Source of the DNA: Lachnospiraceae bacterium
GTDB lineage: Bacteria > Bacillota > Clostridia > Lachnospirales > Lachnospiraceae
Assembly (NCBI GenBank): GCA_014804425.1
Contig: JAAUZV010000012.1
Location: forward strand, 153,125 to 217,124
Reading direction: 5' to 3'
DNA length: 64,000 bases
The position numbers and the translations under genes are program-made. The first letter of the stretch is position 1. The number at the start of each line of letters is the position of its first letter. The notes beneath the pieces are model-generated. The model saw only the letters and a program-made list of their open reading frames with translations. It ran no database searches and had not been told where the DNA came from. This document shows positions 37,861-46,622 of the stretch, piece after piece.

Positions 37861-38076
37861 GTGGGGAGATGGCTAATATGTTTGTGGGATATTCAATTCG
37901 CTCCGTGATAACACCATGATAACAAAAATTTGAAAAACGTCAGATACAAGGCGAATATCAAAGAAATAACCGCAGGAATTGCCCTAAAAATCACTTAAAA
38001 ACACAGTGATTTCCCCCACATAAATCCGTGAGGGTGGTAGAACGTTTAGTTTAGGTCGTGCGGCTACTGTCATTGA

Positions 38077-38382
38077 GAAATATTCTATTGGGCGCTTCGC
38101 AAAGAAGGGGAAAGCCAGAATGATGCTACAATGGAATTAGAAGGGAAGAGTGTGGCGTATAAGAATGAACTGCTGTTTCAGAAAGGCATCAATTATAATG
38201 AGCTTCCCTCATGGCAGAAGCGAGGGATTGGTGTTTATTTTACGGATGTGCAAAAAGACGGGTACAATCCGGTGAAAAAAGAAAAGGTCATAACTCAGAG
38301 AAGAGAGCTTTTCGTGGATTATGAGATTCCCATCGGTGATGATTACAGGGAATTTGTATTGCAGTTTCTTGATGCGGATTGA
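38077..38382 (+). pseudogene. Thg1-like tRNA(His) guanylyltransferase fragment
   Basis: An open stretch gives EIFYWALRKEGESQNDAT and KNELLFQKGINYNELPSWQ, then RGIGVYFTDVQKDGYNPVKKE and RRELFVDYEIP. This is the C-terminal third of a bacterial Thg1-like 3'-5' nucleotide polymerase. The catalytic palm (about 140 residues with the metal-binding aspartates) is missing, and a stop (TGA) precedes it. It is therefore a dead remnant of what in bacteria is usually a laterally acquired gene. Confidence 0.75.
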
Positions 38383-38435
38383 CAGCGCAGGCAGTATAAT
38401 GCCAATGCAGATTTGTGTGCATCCCCCGGAGATGC

Positions 38436-38470
38436 TAAGAAAAACACGGATTGAATCCGTGTTTTTCTTA
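38436..38470. terminator. Perfect 16-base inverted repeat, bidirectional terminator
   Basis: TAAGAAAAACACGGAT and its exact reverse complement flank a 3-base loop. The A-run and T-run ends fit an intrinsic terminator in both directions. It marks the right end of the accessory block. Confidence 0.8.
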
Positions 38471-38586
38471 AAAATAGTAGAATCGGACTACCAAAGAAAC
38501 CGCTCCGACAAAAGAGAGCAAACAATGTCGGGACGTGAGAAAATCTTAATGGTATATTGTAATTACAGCGAAGGAGACGGATAGCC

Positions 38587-39447
38587 GTGGAATGGACAGA
38601 AGCGGTAAGGGAAGCGATCGGTTATATGGAAAAGCATATAACCGACGATATTACAATGCATGATGTGGCCGATCATGTTCATGTTTCTCCGTTTTATTTT
38701 CACAAGGGGTTTCAGATCTTATGTGGATATTCTGTAACGGAATATATCAGAAACCGCAGACTGTCACTTGCCGGACAGGAATTGCTGACGAATGATCTCA
38801 CAGTTATAGAGCTTGCAATGAAATATGGATATGACTCGCCTGACAGTTTTACGAAGGCGTTTACCCGATTTCATGGACATTCCCCCTCAGATGTGCGCAG
38901 GAATAAGACGATGATCAAGGATTTCGCACCACTGGAATTAACAATATCATTAAAAGGTGGCTATACCATGGATTACCGAATTGCCAAGAAAGAAGCGTTT
39001 ACGGTTTTGGCAGTATCCAAAGAGTTTCGTTATAAAAATGCGAAACAGGAGATTCCCTTGTTTTGGCAGGAGCATATTGCGTCAGAAAACGGGAAATACG
39101 TCTGCGGAATGTTTGGCATCAATATTGATACGCAGATGAGTGATGAGCGTTTTGAGTATTTGATCGCGGACATTTATAGTCCAACAGCAGATGTTCCGGA
39201 GGGATTGGTGGTAAAAACAATTCCGGCATTTACATGGGCAGTTTTTCCGTGTAAAGGTGCACTGTCGCAGTCCTTGCAAACGGTAAATACGCGGATATTT
39301 TCGGAATGGCTTCCGGCGCAGCCGGATTATGAGTTCGCGGCGGGATATTGTGTTGAGATGTATGACGCAGCGGATAAATACCCTGACGGAACCGGTGACG
39401 AGAATTATTATGCGGAGATTTGGATTCCGATCAAGAAGAAAAATTAA
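38587..39447 (+). CDS. AraC-family regulator with GyrI-like effector domain
   Basis: A 286-residue protein. The N-terminal 105 residues are an AraC double helix-turn-helix (HDVADHVHVSPFYFHKGFQ and ELAMKYGYDSPDSFTKAFTRFHGHSP); the C-terminal ~150 residues are a GyrI-like/AraC_E_bind small-molecule-binding domain (PLELTISLKGGY...PDYEFAAGYCVEMY...YAEIWIPIKKK). The family senses amphipathic or cationic compounds, as with SoxS/Rob/BltR-type proteins. GTG start with AAGGAGACGG upstream. The next gene (39580) has a related binding domain, suggesting joint regulation of stress response. Confidence 0.9.
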   Translation: MEWTEAVREAIGYMEKHITDDITMHDVADHVHVSPFYFHKGFQILCGYSVTEYIRNRRLSLAGQELLTNDLTVIELAMKYGYDSPDSFTKAFTRFHGHSPSDVRRNKTMIKDFAPLELTISLKGGYTMDYRIAKKEAFTVLAVSKEFRYKNAKQEIPLFWQEHIASENGKYVCGMFGINIDTQMSDERFEYLIADIYSPTADVPEGLVVKTIPAFTWAVFPCKGALSQSLQTVNTRIFSEWLPAQPDYEFAAGYCVEMYDAADKYPDGTGDENYYAEIWIPIKKKN

Positions 39448-39579
39448 GATTCATTTTGTCATAGCAGAATCTTGCTCAAATTGGGCAGGAATAGCGAATG
39501 CTGACGTTGATGACATTGACAGAACTTTGTATGGATAGCGAAAGCTTGAAATATCATAAGCAAGAATGGAGGCACGATC

Positions 39580-40041
39580 ATGGAAATCAATAAGTGCATG
39601 AAAGAATCTTTTGTAGTAATCGGTAAGGAAGGATCTACATTAGATGGCGAGGGTTTTATTCAAAAGTTATGGGATGATGCAAATTCTCATTTTGAAGAAG
39701 TCAGCCATTTGGCAAAAAAAGATGAAAACGGAAATATCGGCGGAATCTGGGGCGCAATGTCAGATTTTTCCCATTCCTTTCAGCCGTGGGAGGATTTTAG
39801 CAAGGGCCTTTATCTTGCAGGAGTGGAATGTAATGATGATGCAGAAGCCCCCGTTGGTTGGACAAAGTGGATCATTCCCGGACAGGAATATCTTTATGTG
39901 GAATGTGAAAATGATGATACGTTTTCGAAGACAATAGCGTATATGAAAGAGAATGACATTCCATTGGTTGGCGCAGTACACGATTTTACTTGCCCACAGA
40001 CAGGGAAAAATTATATGTTTTTTCCAATCAGAAAGCTATAA
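39580..40041 (+). CDS. GyrI-like / AraC effector-binding domain protein
   Basis: A stand-alone 153-residue GyrI-like small-molecule-binding domain (SFVVIGKEGSTLDGEGFIQKLW at the start, GWTKWIIPGQEYLYVECEN in the middle and CPQTGKNYMFFPIRKL at the end). Such proteins bind hydrophobic or cationic ligands without DNA-binding parts. It follows the AraC regulator by 133 bases and could serve as its partner or ligand sink. TGGAGGCACG precedes the ATG. Confidence 0.8.
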   Translation: MEINKCMKESFVVIGKEGSTLDGEGFIQKLWDDANSHFEEVSHLAKKDENGNIGGIWGAMSDFSHSFQPWEDFSKGLYLAGVECNDDAEAPVGWTKWIIPGQEYLYVECENDDTFSKTIAYMKENDIPLVGAVHDFTCPQTGKNYMFFPIRKL

Positions 40042-40081
40042 ATTGGAATCAAAAAATGATAGAGATTGAATAAGAAAGAGT

Positions 40082-40672
40082 ATGGATAATGAACAGGGGT
40101 TAGGGAAATATAGATGCGATCAGGAGGTTGTAAGGATTTTTATGGATAAGAATTATGAAGATATGGACCCCGCCAATCAGCTGGATGACCTGTGCGAATT
40201 ATTGACGGGAATAGAATATGAGATCCATCGGCATGATGAAGGTGAATATCGCTATCTGAAAGAGGATGCTATCTGTATTACGGCCATTAATCCATATACC
40301 GGGCAGAAAATGTACATAGATCTGGAAGAAGAATTTACAGTCACTTTTGATGCCTATCATGCACATTACGATCCTGACTCCTATGAGTATGGACTGCTCG
40401 TTCAATTCATAAAACAGCTTTTAAATAATGAGCTCTGTGTGGTGACGCTTTATTGCCAAAAAGACCGAGAATGGCTTGGCAGCACGACATGCAGCAGAGA
40501 ACAAATGCAAAGAATGCCAATCAAACAGCTTTTTTCGCATGTTTATAAGACTCGTGAATTTAAAAACAAACTGACTGCCAACGGAGGAACAGTAGAGTTT
40601 GTTTTTTGGAATCCGCAGGATAATGTGGTAAAAGTAATAGAAGCAAGACAAGAAAAAGAAGATATATTCTGA
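40082..40672 (+). CDS. Hypothetical acidic protein, 196 residues
   Basis: Not recognised. It begins MDNEQGLGKYRCDQEVVRIFM; the middle has LTGIEYEIHRHDEGEYRYLKE and IDLEEEFTVTFDAYHAHYDPD. The alternating strands suggest a small alpha/beta fold. No signal peptide or membrane segment. It sits 40 bases after the GyrI-like gene in the same direction and may be co-transcribed. Confidence 0.6.
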   Translation: MDNEQGLGKYRCDQEVVRIFMDKNYEDMDPANQLDDLCELLTGIEYEIHRHDEGEYRYLKEDAICITAINPYTGQKMYIDLEEEFTVTFDAYHAHYDPDSYEYGLLVQFIKQLLNNELCVVTLYCQKDREWLGSTTCSREQMQRMPIKQLFSHVYKTREFKNKLTANGGTVEFVFWNPQDNVVKVIEARQEKEDIF

Positions 40673-40712
40673 TCGGAAGTATCAGATATAGAGCCGGATT
40701 GACGGAAGGGCG

Positions 40713-40740
40713 TGGCGGTTGCCATGCCCTATCTTTTCAA
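40713..40740 (+). terminator. Hairpin followed by T-rich run
   Basis: GGGCGTGGC and GCCATGCCC pair around GGTT, followed by TATCTTTT. It probably ends the preceding transcript. Confidence 0.6.
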
Positions 40741-40770
40741 GTGGTAAACGTGGATAGGAAGTGGTATAAT
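40741..40770 (+). promoter_or_regulatory. Extended -10 promoter block, copy 1
   Basis: A block ending AGTGGTATAATCA (TG one base before TATAAT) upstream of the cupin gene. The surrounding 30 bases match those at 45516-45543 and 48797-48827, suggesting a shared promoter type or repeat. Confidence 0.55.
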
Positions 40771-40825
40771 CACAAAAGGAAATTGGAATTTATAATTGAA
40801 AATATTTATTTAAGAGGTTTGTGAT

Positions 40826-41329
40826 ATGCAAGAATTAGTAATAAAAAATGTAAAGACAACAGAATACGAGAGTTTTAATTTAAATCAACTCTATGCCCCA
40901 AATGATGAGCATGGACTATCTTTTGAATTTCAAAGAGGTAATGTTGTTTCTCCATACGAAAGTGGGGAAGGAAAACTTACTATTAATTTTTATACATTAC
41001 AACCAGGGAAAAGTAATTATCCATATCATCAGCATTTCGGAAGAGAAGAGGTTTTTTTCATAATCTCTGGAGCTGCTACATTAAAAACGCCAAAAGGCGA
41101 TATAGAAGTCTCCGAGGGCGATGTGATTGTAATGCCACCAAATGAAAATGGAGCACATATGTTGAGCAATACCTCAAATGAACCGCTTTGTTATCTTGAT
41201 ATAGATACAATAACCTCGCCAGATGTGATTGTATACCCAAACTCAGGCAATGTACGCATTATGGCAGGGGACATGCAAAAATCATTCAAAATGGAATCGG
41301 AAGTAAACTACTTGGATGGCGAATCATGA
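40826..41329 (+). CDS. Cupin-domain protein
   Basis: A 167-residue single-domain cupin with metal-binding histidines in YPYHQHFGREEVFFIISG (motif 1, HxH...E) and the later motif 2 (GDVIVMPPNENGAHML). The sugar-isomerase or dioxygenase-like function is unspecified. AAGAGGTTTGTG precedes the ATG. Separate promoter at 40741-40770. Confidence 0.85.
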   Translation: MQELVIKNVKTTEYESFNLNQLYAPNDEHGLSFEFQRGNVVSPYESGEGKLTINFYTLQPGKSNYPYHQHFGREEVFFIISGAATLKTPKGDIEVSEGDVIVMPPNENGAHMLSNTSNEPLCYLDIDTITSPDVIVYPNSGNVRIMAGDMQKSFKMESEVNYLDGES

Positions 41330-41380
41330 ATATGGACAACCTACATATCGCTAAACTGAAATTTGCAGAGGTGAATCGTC

Positions 41381-41683
41381 ATGAATAAACAAGAGAGTAT
41401 ATTTTTATTAGACAGTATGTATCCGAATTTCTTTGAAAGAAAGAATGTTCGTAGTATTCCGGACGAATGGATTTGTGATGAGATGATTCTATCACTGGAT
41501 CAATTTGAACCACATAAATATGATAAAAAGTTAGAGGATAATATTTCATTTGGATATTACGAGGGAGATATTGATGAACTAAAGAAAGCGGTAGAAAGAG
41601 TTGTTCCATATTGGGCACAATTGTACAATGAAAAGCAGAGAATATATTGTGGCTATATCAATGCAAATAAACGCACAGGTTAA
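41381..41683 (+). CDS. Hypothetical acidic protein, 100 residues
   Basis: Not recognised. It begins MNKQESIFLLDSMYPNFF and is rich in Asp and Glu, with KAVERVVPYWAQLY near the end. AGAGGTGAATCG lies upstream, a good ribosome site. It sits 17 bases before the M3 peptidase gene and may be co-transcribed. Confidence 0.6.
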   Translation: MNKQESIFLLDSMYPNFFERKNVRSIPDEWICDEMILSLDQFEPHKYDKKLEDNISFGYYEGDIDELKKAVERVVPYWAQLYNEKQRIYCGYINANKRTG

Positions 41684-41700
41684 GAGAATGGAGCATTCCT

Positions 41701-43224
41701 ATGAAATTTTCAAAGTGGGAGTATGTAAGACCTGATTTTTCAGAAGTAAAGAAAAGGATCAACGACTGTAAAAGCAGGATGCAGCGCGCTGCGTCCTATC
41801 AGGCGTTCCGCGATGCATGGCTGGATGTAAAAAAAGAAATGGAATATATGGTGTATCAGGAAGAGATCATCTACATACGCCATCTGTGCGGAATCGATTA
41901 TCAATACAGTCTGCAAGAGGTCGAAATACAAAACAGGGAGGAGCCTTCGGTGTATGCGCTGCGCGATGAATGCGACGGGATAGCAGCGGCTTCTCCATAC
42001 CACTGTGAATTGGAGCGGGAATTTGGAAAACAGATTTTTGCACAGATCGATCAGCACAGGGCTTCGGAAAGCTCAGACAGTTTAAGATTGCAGTCGGAAG
42101 AATCCGCATTCAAAATGCAGTACAGGAAGCTGATGGCAAAGAGGACCCGTGATGAGGAAGCGTTGTATCAAGTGTTCCGAAAGCTGATAGAGATCCGCTT
42201 AGAGCTTGCAGACAGCCTTGGCTATAACAGCTACATCGATCTTGGATACTTCCTTGAGGGACGGCACGATTACGGAACAAGAGAGATCGCAGAGTTCCGC
42301 AGCAATATCCAAAAACAGGTTACGCCCGCAGTGGCAGAGATCAAAGCAAAGGGAATGGATTTTTGTTATCCTCCTGCAGTCGCTGCAAATTCGGGGGAGC
42401 TGATTTCCTCTATTGCCGCGATGTTTAAGGATCTGTCTTATGAAACGGGATGTTATTTCGAGGAGATGACACAGAAGGAACTGTACGATCTGGAAACAAG
42501 GGAGAATAAGCGGGGGAACCTGTTTACATGCTGTATGCTGCCGTACGAGAAGCTCCCTTTTATCATTGGAAATTATACGGGCAATGGAATGGAAACCGGA
42601 TATGCTGTCCATGAATTCGGTCATGGGTTTGCTTTTTATACTGCGGCGAGAAAGCAGCCATTATATGAGTTCCATCGTTCTTCCCCTGCGGTGAACGAAA
42701 TCCATTCCAAAACGATGGAGCACTTCATGTTTCCTTACTTGGATATGTTTGTAGGAGAACATAAAAAAGAGTATCTGCGAAACCATTTCATGCAGCAGCT
42801 TGAAAATCTGGCATATCGATGTGCCATCGATGAATTTGAACATCTGATGTATGACAGGAAGCTGTCGCGGGTACAGCTTTGTGAATTGTGGGCGGATATT
42901 TCAAACAAATATATTCCTTGGAACAGGATATCTCCGGAAGATATCCATCAGGGAAAATGCTGGCCGCGCCAAACGCATATCGTGGAAAGACCGTTTTATT
43001 ATATCCAATATGATATTGCGCAGATCAGTACATATGAGTTTTATCTGAAGATGAAAAACAACCATGAGCAGGCATGGTCAGACTATATGAGGCTGTGTCG
43101 TGCAGGTGGAAGTAAATCCTATTTGGAATTATTGGAAACCGCTCATTTATCCAACCCATTTGCTGATAGCACATTAGAGGATATCTGCCGTCCGATCGTT
43201 GATGAGTTGTATTGTCTTTTATAA
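41701..43224 (+). CDS. M3 family oligoendopeptidase
   Basis: A 507-residue zinc metallopeptidase of the M3 (thimet/PepF) family. The HExxH zinc motif HEFGHGF is at about 304-308 and the third ligand region NEIHSKTMEHF lies about 25-30 residues later. It hydrolyses short peptides in the cytoplasm. There is no signal peptide. Slightly shorter than typical PepF (about 600), but with a complete catalytic region. Confidence 0.9.
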   Translation: MKFSKWEYVRPDFSEVKKRINDCKSRMQRAASYQAFRDAWLDVKKEMEYMVYQEEIIYIRHLCGIDYQYSLQEVEIQNREEPSVYALRDECDGIAAASPYHCELEREFGKQIFAQIDQHRASESSDSLRLQSEESAFKMQYRKLMAKRTRDEEALYQVFRKLIEIRLELADSLGYNSYIDLGYFLEGRHDYGTREIAEFRSNIQKQVTPAVAEIKAKGMDFCYPPAVAANSGELISSIAAMFKDLSYETGCYFEEMTQKELYDLETRENKRGNLFTCCMLPYEKLPFIIGNYTGNGMETGYAVHEFGHGFAFYTAARKQPLYEFHRSSPAVNEIHSKTMEHFMFPYLDMFVGEHKKEYLRNHFMQQLENLAYRCAIDEFEHLMYDRKLSRVQLCELWADISNKYIPWNRISPEDIHQGKCWPRQTHIVERPFYYIQYDIAQISTYEFYLKMKNNHEQAWSDYMRLCRAGGSKSYLELLETAHLSNPFADSTLEDICRPIVDELYCLL

Positions 43225-43298
43225 TAGGCGACGATAGATGTTAAGCATAATTTTTCGTTTGAACAAGAATGTATTTGTTTGTCGGTAAAAAGTAAAGT

Positions 43299-43319
43299 CG
43301 TGCACCCGTCGGGTGCACG
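43299..43319. terminator. Palindromic terminator between convergent genes
   Basis: CGTGCACCCG and its complement form a near-perfect hairpin between the M3 peptidase and the minus-strand HD-GYP gene, which ends at 43323. A T-rich tail follows on the plus strand. Confidence 0.6.
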
Positions 43320-43322
43320 CTT

Positions 43323-45362
43323 CTATTTCTTGGCAAGAATCTGCTCAATATTATAAACCAGATCGATGTTATAATTATTATACATCCGGGAATAATTGGC
43401 GATGATCCGCTCTGCGATCATATGTCCGTTTTCCTGATTGCTGTCGATCATGATGACTACCTGCTGGGAACTGCTGTAGCGGGAGGTGACATCCCCTTTT
43501 CGCAGGGAGCCTACGATACAGCGCTCAAGAACATTCATCGCTTCGTTCAGGTCGCTGATATCCATCGTTCCGTGGATGTTTTCGGTGATGGAAAAAAGTA
43601 TGATCTGGGCGTCCTTCTTTTCCCGGCTCAGGCTTCGTGCAATCAGACGGTAGATCTTTTCGAAGTTTCCGTAATCCACGGAATAGGCGCCTAACGCCGG
43701 AGCATCTTCGGTCAGGCGGCTCTTTAACTGCGCCATATCAATCTGAAAGCCTTTATTCTGGCTTTCATTGAAGTCATTGGAACTGCGCTGCAGGATCTGA
43801 TAAGAATTTTTACCGTTGTTCTTTACATAGTAAAGCGCTTTGTCACATTGCTGCAGTAGATCTTTGCATCGCTCCAACGGATTTTTGGAGCAGGAGATTC
43901 CGATGGAAATCGAAAGCATATGATCCGTATCAATATCGATAATTGCCTTCTGAAAATCTGCAAGCATTGATTCCGCCACATCCCGAATCCATTCCTCCGA
44001 ACGTCCTTCCGGATAAAATATGGCGAATTCATCTCCGCTGATACGGCACGTGTAGGAATTCGCGTCTATGTAAGTGCGAACAATGTCTGCCAGCCTGCAG
44101 ATAATATGATCGCCTGCAATATGTCCATAGTTCTTATTGACATATAAAAAATTATCGACATCCATTAAAAACATGGTTCCGCGATTCGAGGGATTATCCA
44201 GATAGGTATTCACACTGTTCTCAAAAGATTTACGGATCGGAAAGCCGGTCAGGGAATCCACGTCTTCCGCCTTATGGACATCCTTTTCTGTCTTCTGGCA
44301 AACCTGTACGATGAAGGAATCCGTCTCGTTCTCGTCCTCCCTTTCTGTTTCAAATTCAAACTGAGGAGTCTCTGTAAATTCAAAGCCGGATTCAATGATT
44401 TCCAGCATAACATCCGTAAGATACGGATCAAACTGCGTACCGCGGCCCTTTTTCAATTCATTTATGGCATAATCCGTAACCCGGGCTTTTTCGTATATAC
44501 GGTTAGAGGTAATCGCATCGTAAGCATCGGCAATTCCGATAATGCGGGCAGCATAAGGAATTTCGTCGCCCTTCAATCCGAAAGGATATCCCTTGCCGTC
44601 ATAGCGCTCATGATGATATTTTGCGCCGTCGCATATCTGTGGAACCATCGTGATCGGCTGCAAAATGTTGGCGCCCATAATGGTATGATTGCGTATCAAA
44701 CGGTATTCCTCATCCGTTAATTTGACCGGCTTGTTCAGAATGCTGTCCGGAATGCCGATTTTGCCGATATCATGCAGCAGCGCTGTATAATACAGATTCA
44801 GACAGTCCTGTTTGGACCAGGAAAGCTTTTTTGCAATGGCGAGACAGTACTGAGCGACCCGGACCGAATGTCCTTTGGTGTAGCGGTCCTTTGCATCCAC
44901 CGCATAGGTGATCGTAGTAATGGACTGGATAAAAATTTTCTGGATCTCATCCGCTTTTGCATCGACAAGCTGCTCTAAGTGTTTGCGCAAATCATCCAGC
45001 TCCAGAATGCGGGAAATGCGGCTTTGCATAACCATGGGAGCAAACGGCTTTGTAATATAATCCATGGCGCCCATTTCAAGTCCCATAATTTCACTTTCCT
45101 GCTTTGTGTCCGCAGTAAGGAATATAACGGGAACCTTCTTTAATTCGGCGCTGTCCTTCATACGCTGGAAAACGGTATAGCCATCCATCTCCGGCATATT
45201 GATATCCAAAAGCACAAGATCGGGAAGTGTCGCGCGCATCTGAACGAGTGCTTCCTGACCCGATTGAAACAGGGCGACCCTGTAGGAGCCGATCAAGACA
45301 CCCTCGGCATATTTTAATATGGTTTTGGAATCGTCTACAATATAGATAAGCTTTTTATCCAT
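43323..45362 (-). CDS. Response regulator with HD-GYP and GGDEF domains
   Basis: A 679-residue hybrid signalling protein. Order: REC receiver (about 1-120; DDSKTI, phosphoacceptor Asp in LVLLDINMPEMDG), HD-GYP phosphodiesterase (about 140-330; LLHDIGKIGIPD and YDGKGYPFG), then a diguanylate-cyclase-type domain (about 385-545; SGDEF in place of GGDEF). After 560 comes a second, degenerate cyclase-like domain (QIILFSITE ... YSSSQQ). The HD-GYP half could break down c-di-GMP while the cyclase could make it. The short start (MDKKLIYI) has GGGGG upstream; a longer frame adds 14 residues. Confidence 0.93.
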   Translation of the reverse strand: MDKKLIYIVDDSKTILKYAEGVLIGSYRVALFQSGQEALVQMRATLPDLVLLDINMPEMDGYTVFQRMKDSAELKKVPVIFLTADTKQESEIMGLEMGAMDYITKPFAPMVMQSRISRILELDDLRKHLEQLVDAKADEIQKIFIQSITTITYAVDAKDRYTKGHSVRVAQYCLAIAKKLSWSKQDCLNLYYTALLHDIGKIGIPDSILNKPVKLTDEEYRLIRNHTIMGANILQPITMVPQICDGAKYHHERYDGKGYPFGLKGDEIPYAARIIGIADAYDAITSNRIYEKARVTDYAINELKKGRGTQFDPYLTDVMLEIIESGFEFTETPQFEFETEREDENETDSFIVQVCQKTEKDVHKAEDVDSLTGFPIRKSFENSVNTYLDNPSNRGTMFLMDVDNFLYVNKNYGHIAGDHIICRLADIVRTYIDANSYTCRISGDEFAIFYPEGRSEEWIRDVAESMLADFQKAIIDIDTDHMLSISIGISCSKNPLERCKDLLQQCDKALYYVKNNGKNSYQILQRSSNDFNESQNKGFQIDMAQLKSRLTEDAPALGAYSVDYGNFEKIYRLIARSLSREKKDAQIILFSITENIHGTMDISDLNEAMNVLERCIVGSLRKGDVTSRYSSSQQVVIMIDSNQENGHMIAERIIANYSRMYNNYNIDLVYNIEQILAKK

Positions 45363-45515
45363 AAAGCCCCCAATCCGTCTATGCAAAGACGCAATAAAAT
45401 ACAAACTGCTGTGTAGATTCTATTCTATTATATTAGAAAGCGGGATTTTTTTCAATCCTAACTGCGGTATTAGAAGAAAATAAAAAAGCTGAGGAATCTG
45501 CCCCGCCTTTCCGGT

Positions 45516-45543
45516 GGTAACGGAAGAGGGAGAGTGGTATAAT
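45516..45543 (+). promoter_or_regulatory. Extended -10 promoter block, copy 2
   Basis: GGTAACGGAAGAGGGAGAG followed by TGGTATAATCAA stands 66 bases before the toroid-like gene. It shows the same layout as at 40741 and 48797. Confidence 0.55.
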
Positions 45544-45608
45544 CAATTTGATAATTTGCATGATCGTTGAAACGAGGAAAGCGATGATGTGTTCGGAGGA
45601 TAGAAAAA

Positions 45609-46487
45609 ATGAAGGATCATCTAGTAGAATGGCTGCTTGAGGAAAAGAAACCGGAGGTAAGACTGAGAACGCAGGTTGAATTATTAAAAGCCGATAGAGA
45701 AGAGACAGAAAAGGCTATAAACCTTGTAAAAAATACAAAAGCATTTGATAAGAATATGGCACTGCTCAATGAGAAAAAGCCGTGGTCTGTCTGTTATGGA
45801 CTCACCGCATTTGCCGAATGGGGGCTTACTCGAAATGAGGTAGATATTGATGAATATGTGGATTGGATTATTGAGAATACGGGTTTTGCCATTCATTGTG
45901 GAGAGGGAATGCTCTTACGTTCATTAGTTAAATTAGGTTACGGTGATGATAAAAGAGTAGAAAACGAAATGAAAACAATCTTTACCGGGTTAAACACGGA
46001 CGGCGGTTTTCAATGTATTAGTGATAACAAGAAGATAAATGATCCGAAACGTCCACATAAAAGCTGCTATCGTTTGACAGCGACATATCTGTTACTTTTA
46101 GCAGAATTAAAATTACATGGTATTTCACTTCCTTGTGAACAACGATTTGCAGAGTATTTTCTAAAAAGAGATGTACTTTTCAGAACAGACAATATGAATG
46201 AGGTCGTTGTATCAGGATGCCATAATACATACTTTCCAACGGACTGTATTTCTCATGGCATTCAGGAAATCGTGTATGCAATGTCAGTGCTGGGATACGG
46301 AAATCGCCCGGAGTGTAAGCGTGCATGGGATTTTGCGCAACAGCATATGCTGGAAAACGGAAAATATATTTTGACAGCACGGTCCTCAAAACCATATTTT
46401 AGTATTGGGATGAAGGGGAAGGAGAATAAATGGATAACATTATATATGCTGCTTGCTGAAAAGTATAAAGATGGAAGGTATCAGTGA
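45609..46487 (+). CDS. Prenyltransferase/alpha-toroid-like protein, function unknown
   Basis: A 292-residue helical protein in the style of the terpenoid-cyclase/prenyltransferase alpha-alpha toroid: repeated small helices with Gly-Gly-F segments (NTDGGFQCISD) and LTATYLLLLAEL. In genomes such proteins are often misnamed nitrogenase or NifH-like; I see no P-loop here. No signal peptide. GGAGGATAG lies upstream. The hairpin at 46523-46556 ends the transcript. Substrate unknown. Confidence 0.6.
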   Translation: MKDHLVEWLLEEKKPEVRLRTQVELLKADREETEKAINLVKNTKAFDKNMALLNEKKPWSVCYGLTAFAEWGLTRNEVDIDEYVDWIIENTGFAIHCGEGMLLRSLVKLGYGDDKRVENEMKTIFTGLNTDGGFQCISDNKKINDPKRPHKSCYRLTATYLLLLAELKLHGISLPCEQRFAEYFLKRDVLFRTDNMNEVVVSGCHNTYFPTDCISHGIQEIVYAMSVLGYGNRPECKRAWDFAQQHMLENGKYILTARSSKPYFSIGMKGKENKWITLYMLLAEKYKDGRYQ

Positions 46488-46522
46488 CATTATTGAAGAT
46501 AAAAACCATATCCGTGCACTTA

Positions 46523-46556
46523 GAAAAGACTTTCCGAGGTTTCTCGGAAAGTCTTT
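46523..46556. terminator. Bidirectional intrinsic terminator
   Basis: AAAAGACTTTCCGA and its complement TCGGAAAGTCTTTT form a 14-base stem between convergent genes. Confidence 0.85.
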
Positions 46557-46622
46557 TCTTGTGTAACAGTCTTATGATCGCTCCCCTGCTATGCAGGGAG
46601 GCGGGCGCTTGGAAGCTTACGC

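Noticed and set aside
44274..44720. 148-residue plus-strand frame opposite the HD-GYP gene
   Set aside because: Antisense shadow of well-supported HD-GYP coding sequence.
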